From the NCBI RefSeq assembly GCF_027595985.1, contig NC_073303.1, forward strand, positions 94,620,591 to 94,684,590: a stretch of 64,000 bases of DNA, read 5' to 3'. Both the position numbers and the translations under genes were made by a program. This document shows, in pieces, positions 13,201 to 25,200 of the stretch. Positions within the stretch are counted from its first letter, which is position 1; every line of letters begins with the position of its first letter. Under the pieces are notes generated by a model. That model was not told the DNA's origin. It saw only the letters and a program-made list of their open reading frames with translations, and searched no databases. This DNA is from Sorex araneus (taxonomy: Eukaryota > Chordata > Mammalia > Eulipotyphla > Soricidae).

Positions 13201-16200
13201 GACAGCCCTCCAGCCATCATTTACTTAGTGATCCCTTCTCTATTCCAGCTGCCCTTTCTCCCAGCATGTGACACCAGCTTCCAAGCCGTGGAGCAATCCT
13301 CCTGACCCTTATCTCTACTGTCCAAAGGTGTTAGTCCCCTATTATGTCACTTTATATTCCACAAATGAGTGCAGTCATTCTATGTCTGTCCCTCTCTTTC
13401 TGGCTCATTTAACTTAGTATGATACTTTCCATGTCCATCCACTTATAACCAAATTTCATAATTTCATCTTTTCTAACATAACAGCTGCTTAGAATCATTG
13501 TGTAGGTAAACCAAAGTTTCTTTAATCAGTCATCTGTTCTCGGGCACTCGGGTTTTTTCCACATTCTAGCTATTGTAAACAGTCCGGAGCCTGTAGTGAT
13601 TTGTTATCACAGGTCTAAACTATAATAAAAAGAAAAAGTCCCTCATCTCTTTCCAAGATATTACATGTCCTTCAGATTGGTGCCAATGTATCTAGTCTAA
13701 TAAGCCTTTAAATAGCTCCTTCAAAATGCCTGAATGATCTTTCTGATAAGATCCATCCTCAGTGGGAGTGGTACTTGGTGGTACAGTGTAACTTCCTCAA
13801 GCATGAGGTCACAAAGTATACAAAAGAAAAACACTGACAGCACTAAGCTCTAAAATACCTCCCATCAACTCCAGAATGAATATTAAGACTTTGTAATGAC
13901 TTGAAATACCATATTGTTTTCCCCTGCCTTGCCCTCCAGTCAAAGTTCAGAGTACCAACAGGTTTTCCTCTTTCTAGCATATCCACTACCCAGGAACACA
14001 TCGATGCCTATTGTTTTTGTCCTGACATAGCTTGCTTCTCCTGCTCTCACTATGGAATATTTTTTCCTTACTTTCCTTCTTCAGGAAACATCTTTATTTT
14101 TCAGAATAACCAGTTCCTCCTTATACGCACTATAAGACAGAAATGACTCCACCCTGCTTTGAGTAGTTTCAGTTTCAGTATACGCTTCTCTCATGGCATA
14201 AATAAACTCAATCCTCTTTTCTTTTTCTTCACCTATGAAGTTCGTAATATCCTCTGAGCTCCCTGAGGAGGCAGCTCTGACAGAAGGTGAGAACTATGTT
14301 GGAAGTTAGTAAGGAAAAACAAGCTTTTCATCACGATAAAAAATCATGATGAAATGATGATTTTTAAAGGTCTTGTGGAGTACACCAAAGAGATGGTGAT
14401 ATTAATGGACTCTGGAGTAATTGGTCTGAAGGAGTATTTAGAGTTACATTATCTGATCAGACAAAAGGAGGTAGACATTCAGGGGGTACCCACCACAAAG
14501 CAGCTGCTCCCCTTGTTGCTGCTGAGTTCCATAGATCTCCCTTCCTTGTACATCCACACACCAGCATGGCCCCTCCTTTTGACACTGTACGGCTTGGAAG
14601 TTTCCATTAGGGTCGCAGCTGGGAATGTAGGGGTGATCAAAGTTGGTGGCGGCAAATCGCTCCACTTCACACTTTGTGGGACCTAGGACAAATCCATACA
14701 ATGAAGAAGTGAATGTGCAACCAATGCTTGGGTTATAATACAACTTCTGCTTGCTGTTAAATTTTTGTTGAATCCCTGAATCCTTTCTGGCGGGGGGGCG
14801 GGGTGAGCCAAAGATTTAAATCATCAACTTTAAATCCCCAAATTGTTCCCTCCAAGCAGAAATAGGCACAACTACTGTGGGCTCACTCCTTACATCGGAA
14901 TCTGCCTGAGATGATTAGCTGAACTGCTAGAAACCGTCTCTGCAGCAAACGGTAGAGGGTGGTTTCACTAAAGGTGGACGCTCGGTTCAGACCAGCAAAA
15001 ATGGTGTCATAAATTTCATCCAGTAACAACTCCAGACCTGTGCAAAGACAACAAGTGTTTCAAGAGTTTCAAGGATCAGAAAGCAAATCTAGTGCTTGCC
15101 CTGCAAGCAGATAATAAGAGCCCATAATCATCTCTGGTATCATTTTGCAGAGTCTGGGCAAGACAGTAAAGACTGGGGCCGGAGCGATAGCACAGCGGGT
15201 AGGGCGTTCGCCTTGCATGCGGCCGACCCGGGTTCGATCCCCGGCATCCCGTATGGTCCCCCAAGCACCGCCAGGAGTAATTCCTGAGTGCAGAGCCAGG
15301 AGTAACCCCTGAGCATCGCTGGGTGTGACCCAAAAAGAAAAAAAAAAAAAGACAGTAAAGACTTCTGAAGTTAGGGCTGTTGTAGTGGGTTGTAAGTGAG
15401 AACTCAGAGAGAGTGAGGGAGAAGGCTGAAATTCTTCCCATGGACCACCTGCCAAGCTCAGTCATGCATCTGTCAGCGAAGGCTCCTCATCCCGAGGTAT
15501 ACAAAGGCATGATCAGGGCCAGTGGCAGCTCTGTTCAAGGTACCCTACATGGGAGTTGGCTAACCAAGCCTTCTTCAGAGCGTAGGAGAGCCTGGCAGAG
15601 CAACCAGCAGGCACGACTATTCCTGCTTTACTCGAAAAGGTTGGTAGACTCTCTGGCCTGTGGATAGTGCTCCCTGACTTCACTCTCCCCAAAATGTACT
15701 TACCTGTCTCAGCCAATTCCCGCCCCTGACTGTCCACACAGTGACAATAGCCAGACACTTCTGGGAACCTGCTCCGGAAGGACTTGAAGGTCACAAATGC
15801 GTCTGGAAACCTAAAAAAGGGTGAGATTCATGGACATCATTTTACGGAAGACAGGGTATCACAAGTTCTTCCTGTAGAAATAAATACTTACAGCTATAAT
15901 TTATCTAGGAAAAAGAAATCTCATGCTTCTCTCTCCATGGATCCTGAGGCCAATTAATTTTTTTTCAAAAATGACCTCTGTTAGGTTAAGCAAGGTGAGA
16001 CCTTTTAAAATAAAATTGTGCTTGGTTGTTCTCCACTTGGTTATTCTCCATAATTAGCTATTTTCCTCACTCATGGCCTTTGATCAATTTACGCATTTGT
16101 GCCCTAGCACAGGTCTTCCAGAATCAGCCAGAAAACAGATCATGAGGATTGTGTTTATTAGTTCTCTTACTAGAACCTAACTCTAGAGATTGAAGACTTT

Positions 16201-19200
16201 TGAACATACGGTACATAGTAGACGATCTCATTTGAGGAGATCAAACATCTCCAGAGCCCTTTACAACTTTTCAAGAGCTTGAAAAGAAGCCAGATTTCAC
16301 CTATGGAAGTTCTCTAGAAGAATATTTCCCAGTTACACACTAGGGAAAAAAAAGCGAAATCAGCATGATGTCACTAATGGGAGCTATGCAACCTAACACA
16401 CAAGTAAGGAAAGTTTGCCTAAATCATGTATAACTTGGCAATGGTTATAAGGAGCTACTTGGCTGGGTTCCCCACCTTGGAAGTAATATGAAGCTTAGGT
16501 GATGTAAAGCTGTATTAAGGAGTTCCTCCCATATGCAATGATTTAGCAACCAGGGAGGAAATTTTCATCTACATACAACATTGAGATTTTTTTTTTTTTG
16601 CCCTATAGAGTCAGAACATGAGAATCAAGCACAGCGTGTTTCTACCCATGTCTGGAACTCTATCCCTTATCCTCCCAAACAAGTTAACAGAAATTGCAAG
16701 TGTCTGTGCAAGCAGGTCTGTGTAGAATTGAATAAGTAGACTATCTGGCATTCTAGCAAAACGTTGAAATCAACCTCAATATTTAATAACAGGGAAATTA
16801 AGATATAAATTACAGCTCATCTCCTAAATGGTTATGCTCAGAACATTGTGTAAGAATGTGTAGAATATAAAATGTCATTTACGTACAGTGAAATTACTAA
16901 GCATCAGGAATGGGGAATATCTGGCCTGTGGGTTGTTTCAGGGCCTGTGAAATCATGTGGTCTGACCCTTGTACATGATGGGGCAGGCCGGTATATTTCT
17001 CCTTGCTTGCCCACAGCCTGCACTGCATGGCCTGAAAATGATATTATAAATGTACAAATGGTGCAGGATAAAGATTTCCTTCCCCAGATAAATGAGCCAG
17101 TATCTGAGTTTCTGTGCAGGGTCTCTCAGAGCCTGAGTAAGGGGCTACAACAAGTATTAATAAATGTTAATGGAATAAATATGCTTAATGAAACCTATAA
17201 AAGCATTATTAGATTACAGATCTTTCTCTCACATTGTTTCTGTATTATATGACTATAATTTTTTAAAAAGACTGTAATCAATGAGTGGTATACTAATAAT
17301 TAAGAAGCTTTGCCAGTTGCCACTATTGAAGCATATAATTAAAGTTATTACAATTATATTTATTATATTAATTGGACACTAGAACAACTCAATCCTAAAT
17401 GTGGTAATAATAATTTAATTGTAACCTCAATTTATAAAGCTTAAGTTTATGAAGCTTTAAAAGACAATCTGTTGGAGCCTGAATGATAGAACAGCAGGTA
17501 AGACACTTGTCCTGCGTGTGGTCAGCCCAGGTTTGATCCCCAGTATCCCATATGATTCGCTGAGCATCATCAGGAAATATCCCTCAATGCAGAGCTAAGA
17601 GTAAGCCCTGAGCAAAAAAAAAGATTTTAAGATAAAAGACAATCTTCAAGGGCTGGAGCGATAGCACAGCGGGTAGGGCATTTGCCTTGCATGCGGCTGA
17701 CCCAGGTTCGATTCCCAGCATCCCATATGGTTCCCTGAGCACCTCCAGGAGTAATTTCTGAGTGCAGAGCCAGGAGTAACCCCTGTGCATTGCTGGGTGT
17801 GACCCAAAAAGTAAAAAAAAAAAAAAGACGAACTTCAAGATGTTTATTATACACTGATTTGTCTAATCCATATCGCACTTCTTAAAAGGCAGATGGAATA
17901 TTTTTTATCCACGTTTTAGAGATTAAGAAGATGAGATATTTAGTTCATCACCTTGATAAATTAGTGGATGCATAATCCAGGTCTTACCCACCAAGTTGAT
18001 ACATATCTATCTCTGTCAGTAGCATATGCTTCATACGTATTTGGCTGAACTTAGTTCTGGTACATATCCTAAAGGTATACAATACACTGAGTTCTGACTC
18101 AATTTTCTATAGACTTTTTCCGGCTTCTAGTAGATGTTGAAGTCACAGGCTAGACAAACACATTGATAGGTCCGGGCAGGTCCAAAATAACACAAAATAC
18201 TCTAGCAGGAGGAACCAGATGTTTAATCACTCTAATCCCATATTCCAACCGTTCTGAGAATTCCACCTGTAAATATTCCTCCAACCCTGTTCCCCCATCT
18301 CTGCACCTACTCTGGTCCAAGTCAGCACCGCCTCTCACTAGGACCAAAGTCTCACAAAGGCACCTCCAGCACCACACTACCTTCTCCTCCCCCAGCCCAT
18401 TCATTTGTAAATCCAACTCTGAAGATTTCTTTTTAGTGTTCTCCCAGGGCTTGAAATTCTCGATACAACATTGGAGACGTACTAAAACGTTTCCCTTTAC
18501 TTATCTGAAACCCCAGGAGAGCTAGCCATGCAGTACTTTATCTGGCAACACTATATTTTCCATCTCATCTCTGCACTTGGTCTCCAGTCCTTCCTCACTG
18601 CCCAGTGGAGTCACTGGGTCTGACACTGCCCATGTCTGCTTATCAGAAAAATCCCTGGTTACAGCTGGGCTTCCAGTAACCACCATGTGACCCTTCCCAT
18701 GACCTTTCGAAATCAGAATTCACTTCAAGACATGCTGAGTTACAGAAAAGATAGGATCCCATTTCAGGAGCAAATGTTTTTGTTTTTAAACAATGGACGC
18801 TTAGTCCTGAGTTTTTTGCATTTCACTCGCCTGCCCTCTGGTGGAAGGAGCTGTGAAGTGTGCCTCAAGCTGGAACTGGCAGAGACATTCTTTGTTGCAT
18901 TAACTGTCTGCATTGATTGCAGGCCTACTGTGTGCAAGCCCGTAGACTAGGTCCTAGAGGAGAATACTGGTGAACCGATGCAGTTGGAGAGTGTGAAAGG
19001 AGCCTGTCAACACTGTGTTCACAGTCTGTCTGTACTTCCTAAGGAGCATTTCTTCACCTTTGTTCAGAGTTCCCATTATATGCTCAACTATAATCTCCCA
19101 ATTTTTTTTTCCTGCAAGATTTAAAGTAGTAGAAAGCACATCCAGCCCATATAGAGGCAGCACTCAGCCGAACTTGAGCTGAGACTACACTGGTGTGTTT

Positions 19201-22200
19201 CAATGAACATTGAAACCTCAGGCTGTTTAGAGCATTAGTACTCACAACCAGGTCATCCTAGGCCTAGGGGGAAAATCTGGAGGGTCTTGGGTGCTCCCTG
19301 TTGGGTCACTTTAGGCTTAGGGAAATAGTCTGATGATGAATGCATGAGTAGGTCCCAATCCCCTCAAGTACAATAGCCACAGGAGTTCATAGATAAGGTC
19401 CCATCAGACTTCACCAAGACCCAAAACTAAACAGAACTTTATCTTGTACTTCCCAGAAGGAGGGTGTGGAGACTCCAATAGGGTAAGTGGCCAGGAAAGC
19501 ACTGGTGAAGTGTGAATGAAGGTCACAAAGAGAAATGCAATGCGTGGTTGAAACAAGAGGTTGATGAACACAGAGGGGACAGATAACTAAAGTGTATTTG
19601 CTGGGCTTAAAAAGGATGATTTTTTTTCAAAGCCAGGTTTTAAACCATGAATAATTAATTAACATACTTAAAAAAAAAATTAGCCACAGCCGTGGTGGTG
19701 AGGGCTTACTACCAGCTCTGTCCTCAGGGCTCAGGAGACCATAGGGGGTGCTGAGGATCAAACCCCAGTTGGTTTCAAGCAAGGCAAATGCCCTACAAGC
19801 TACACTATTGCTCCAGAGCCTAAATTAATTTCAATTTTTAATCCCTTTTCTGTTTTATTTTGTTTGGGGTTTCTTGTGCAGGGATAGGAGTTATGAGCTT
19901 GGTTTTGTTTTGTTGATTGATTGATTGATTGATTGATTTTTGGGCAACACCCAGTGGTGCTCAGGGCTCAGGGCTTACTCCTGACTCTGTGCTCAGAGAT
20001 GACTTCTGACAGGGCTCAGGGGACCATGTAGGACATCGGGGAGTCACTCTACCCATTGTTCTATCTCTCTGGCCCTAATTAAACATACTACTAATAACCT
20101 ACACAAACACAGCTTACAAAAATGCACAAGTAGGTTCTGATCTTTGCTTTTTCGAGTGCCGTCCTTCTTCCTTTCTGCTCGTGCTCTCCTCTCCACCCCC
20201 CTTTCTCCCCAGCAGCCCTCACCCGCATGCTCACTCCTGCCATCTCGGCACTCAATCCTGAACAGACAGACACAAAATCATGCAATCATCTATGCACTGA
20301 AAATATTTTTTGCTTGTTTCCTGAAAATCATACCATCAAGTCTTTGCACGTTATATTATATTACGGTAATTGCTATATTACCGTATTAATATGTTAATAT
20401 TAGTATTATAATCTATTACAAACTCCTCCCCAACTGATTTCTAGTACATTCTGTGTAACGGCTGTCTGTGTATTTGAAGTGGATGTGGTTTGATTCAGCA
20501 ATTGATTTTGATGACTCACTTTGCCCTCCGTTTTCTGCTACAGTGCAAGCTGGCACCACAGACGCCCTCTGACTTTTCTTCACACACTGCTGCTTTGCTT
20601 TCCAGCAGCTGGGTTGGAGGCTCCATGCATTTTTTTTTTTTTTTTTTTTTTGCTTTTTGGATCACACCCGGCAATGCTCAGGGGTTACTCCTGGCTCATG
20701 CACTCTGGAATTAACTCACGGCAGTGCTCAGGGGACCATAATGGGATGCTGGGAATCGAACCCGGGTCAGCCGCGTGCAAGGCAAGTGCCCTGCGCACTG
20801 TGCTATTGCTCCAGGCCCTCCATGCATTTTTTAAAAAAAGAATTTGAATCACTAATGCTCACTCACTTTGCTTAAAATGCTGCAGCCATTTAAGTGTCAG
20901 TGGGAAGCCCGAGAGTGAGGGCAGGCTGTAGAGCCCAGACGGGGCACCAGCCATATCTGGCCCTGCTGTGAATGTCAGCTGGGGACACCCGGAGAGTGAC
21001 ACAGGATGCCTGGCTGCATGCATGCTCTAGAGCGCGCTCTCCTCACCTGTTGTAGCTGTGGACCAGGTCGAAAACCATCATGTCTGTGGTGTTGACGAAC
21101 TTGCACTGCACAGGCATAAAGCCTCCATCTGTAGAACACTGTGGGGGTGACTTGTCCCCTACTCCGTGGAGAAGGCGGCGGTTTCTGATCTCACAACTCC
21201 CAGGACCTACACATTTCCCAGGAAACAACCTTAGTCCTCTGAACGAGGAGGTGCCTTTTCAGAAAAGACATCAGACCTCCCCCCTCCATCCCCCCCCCCA
21301 CCCCGCCCCCAACCTTGCACCTGAGGCCCCTGCCAGCCCCCTCCGGGGCACTGAATCTGGCTGCTAAGATTCATCCCAGTAAGACATGCACGCAGGCCTC
21401 TGCTGGAGCCTCCAACCGGCTCCAGGATGATCGCCCACGCAGGGAACACAGACCTGACCGGGGCTGCGGGACAAGTGGCCAGCTGAAGCACACGTGGCAG
21501 ACGGGCACTCCCCCCCAGAGACTTACACCGCAGCGGCCGGCCCTGCTGGCGCGTGCCATACACCTCCATCCCTTCCGCGTCCACACACCAGCACTGCTCC
21601 CTCCGCAGGTCGCACTGCACGGCTTCGTAAGCCCCGGAGTCCTGACACTGCGGGAGGTAGGCGGAGCTCGTGCTGTTCAGGTAACCGCTCAGTAAAATCT
21701 GCTGTTTCTGCAGCTGGCACGAGGACAAGCCTGTGGGTGCGGGCGCGAAGAGCAGAGTTTAAGAGGGGGGACCCCTGGGTGGGCGGAGATGGGGCCCCCG
21801 CCCTGAATCTCAGGCTCAGGGTTAGGAAGGAAGAAGAACTTGCAAGTTGAGGAGCAGTTTCCTCCCAGCTGGACACACAGTTCCTTGGAGCATTGCCCAC
21901 GGAGAGGAGCACTGCCAGCTGAGACTGGGGAGGGCAGATTTTATCCGGCCCATTTAGCCAACTGGGCCCTCCCCGGGACCAGATTCAGCCACCATGCTGC
22001 AGAGGTGAGGATAGGGCCTGGTGGAGAGCCCAGCGCCTCTGATTCAAATGTCCCCACCTGCTTACTGTGTCACCTCAGGGCGGTTGCTCCAGCCCTCTGT
22101 GCCTCGTGTTCCTATGTTGGCCTAGAGTTGAGGTCTTCACCAATTTCTCAGAGCACATTCATGGTTACTGCCCCCATCCATGCCTCCTTTATGCCCTGAG

Positions 22201-25200
22201 GGTTTTGCATCTTATCTCCTCACCCCCACCCTGCACTTGCTCCTGGCACATGACACAACCAGGATCATTCATGACGTCCCAGAGGGTTAGGGACTAGCCT
22301 GCTCCCCCGGTCACTCAAGTTGCCCATAAAAAAATAACCAATCAACCACGTCACAGTTGCCCAAACTGAGCGTTCCAACCCCCCTCCCCCAACCCTCTTA
22401 AAGGATAGAGTGGTTCTGGGCTCCAGTTCTCATAGTCTGGTCAGCAGCTTACATGAACCTTTGCTTTATGGTGTTATGACTGGTTTTAACTGCCACTCAT
22501 CATCATTCCCCACCCACCACCCCTCCCCCAGCTCTCCATGCACACCGCAGTGCAGGCAGGGATGATGGGAGAGTGGGCTGGCTCCCGGGGCTGTCTTTGT
22601 CTCCCAGGCTATCTTTTAATTGCCTGCTGTATGCTGACCGTGGGGCCTGCTTACCTGTGGTTTGCTTAATGCAGGGGCTGCTCTCCAAAGAGCAAGAACC
22701 TGCAGCCCCGGGGGAGATGAGTGAGTCCCGAGCCTTTGCACTGCACCCCTCCAGGCAGGTCCCTCCCCCAGGCACCCACACTTACAGGCTGAGGGACGGC
22801 CGCGCTGCCTGCTGCCTGGCACCTCCCTGCCATCAGCACCGACACACCAGCAGAGGCGGCCACTGTCATCACACTGCACCGTCCTAAGGGTGGGAGAGAC
22901 ACGGTGACCCACTTGTCCAGCCTCAGTCCTGGGACTGCTCCGCTTCCTCCCACATTCAGGAGAGAGCTCTGAAGAGTGGAGAGGAGCAGGTGGCGGGAAG
23001 GGAAGACTGAACGTCCCTTCCTGGCTCAGTGAGCATCACCCTGGAGGCTGTGAATCCCTCACAACAGAGCCCTGCATGCAGGCAGGGCCTGCTGTCTGGA
23101 CACTGATGATACTCCAGAGGCCTCCGGTTCCCAAAGTGAGGCTGGTCTTAGGGGTGTGCAGGAGAATGTGGGGTAGAGTGTCCTGGAAGAAGTGAGGGCT
23201 CCATGGAGGACTCGGGGGTGCAGGGTGTTAGCCCCGGGTTATAGGGAGGTCCACGGGGTGCCAGGGGAAGGGAGCAGAAAACAGAATTTCCTGAGGAGGG
23301 CCAGGAGGGCCTTAAAAGTGCAACTAGCCCCAGATTCACCTCCTTCAAGAAGAGAGTCATGGTGAGGGGTCACTTAAGGTCTTTTACTGCCCCAAGATTC
23401 CCAGAGTCATTCAGGCAACGTTCAGTTCCCTCTTGAGAGTCTGGACACATCTGGTTGGGCGAGTAAGAGCATCTGCCCAACGGAGGGAGGGAGGGAGGAG
23501 TTATAATGTTTCCTAGCATAGGGTCACAGAAGCCAGGAATCTTCAGGAGCCAGGCCACAGACCAGTGCTCGTCTGCGAGAGCGGAGTGGTGAGAAATCAC
23601 AGTTGCATCACTTTGGCCCGTATGCAGGACATCTGCCAGCCTGCAGAAAAGGGTGAGAAATGCTGGTATAGACCGAACTATGGTTCCAGAGAACCAGAAG
23701 AGTGGTGGGAAAGTTGATTGCCTGTCCAATACAAAGAATTCCTGTATTTTCCACAGGGTTGTTTAGATGTGTAGGCTTTTACCTTTGTCACACCTGCAGA
23801 CAGGTGAAAATAGGAGACATCGTACGCGACGGCTAAGGCAGAAATTAAAATCATTATCTATAATAGTATCTTGTGAATCTGCTTTTAAACTGAATGTCAT
23901 CACAGTCACAGTCGATTTGCTCGAGCAGGCACCAGTAATGTCTCATTGTGAGACTTATTGTTACTGTTTTTGTTTTTGGCATATCGAATACACCACAGGT
24001 AGCTTGCCAGGCTCTCCTGTGTGGGCGAGATACTCTAGGTAGCTTGCTGGGCTCTCCGAGAGGGGCGGAGGAATCGAACAGGGTCAGCCACGTGCAAGGC
24101 AAATGCCCTACCATTGTGCTATCGCTCCAGCCCAAACTGAATGTCATAAAATTATTTATTTGTCCAGGTGAGCCTTGTGTGAAAGTGGCAACCACTATTT
24201 GGTGAACTAGCAGAAAATTTCTTGCCGACCACTATGGAAGTCGTGAGCTGGGGACTGAATCCCACTGGTTGGGATCATAACTCCACCATACATGGGAAAA
24301 ACCCTTGCTAGGTGCATTTCCCTTTTAGAGCAACTCATATTCCCTTTCATGAGAGGAACTTGTTGGTGGGATAAGGACAAGTAGCCAGAGAGATGCCTTC
24401 AAGGAACTCACAAACAATTCAGCCAGCTTCCCCTCCATCTCAACCTTTCAGGATCATACAAGGAGGAAGAGGAGGCATCAAAGCGTACAAGAACTAACCG
24501 CCTCCCCTACCTCACACACACACTTCTATTCAAGCAGTCATAATAAGAGTTAGACAGGAAAAGCCTGGTGGATCCCAGCTGGAATGAATAACAGGTTGGG
24601 AAGCTCTGGATCTGACTATCCAGCCTGGATTAGTCTGGAGAACCAAGAGGTGGGAACCCTCCAAACAACAGGGGCTCATCTTCCACACAGAGAGGAGAGT
24701 GAAGGGCTGAGTGGGGAGGCAGAAGGGGGATGTTCTTGCGTACCTCTGCGGACCGGTCCCCCCAGGGAGAAGGACACTTACTGGAAGCTGCCATCTTCTG
24801 TGCACTGGGGAACATAGTCTGCACGCCTCTGGAAGGCCTCTTCCCTTTGCAGCTCGCAAGGTCGCAGGGGTTGTACATCCACCTGGTACTCTAGAATGAG
24901 AGAAGCTATGCATCAGAGAAGAGTGTGGACTGCATTCCAGGAATGACGGCCCAATGCCTGTTGCACAGGTGTTGCATCCGGGTTTTCATTTTCATTCTAG
25001 CTCTGCTGCCAACAAGACTTAAACTTGTGATTATAGCTTTTAGCACTTGTGCAAGTGTGAAGCTTACTCCTTTAACCTCTTTCCGGCCACGCAATATCAC
25101 CCCTGAAGCATAGTAGCACTAAGTCTTGGGCAGTGGAAAAAGGTCCCGGTCCAGACCATATAGCTAGCAGGAGGAGTGCCCCGGGCTGAGAATTCTCCAG

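Noticed and set aside
18163-18525. 120-residue open frame in TG intron 5
   Set aside because: No recognisable domain and no splice signals in agreement with a gene; probably chance.
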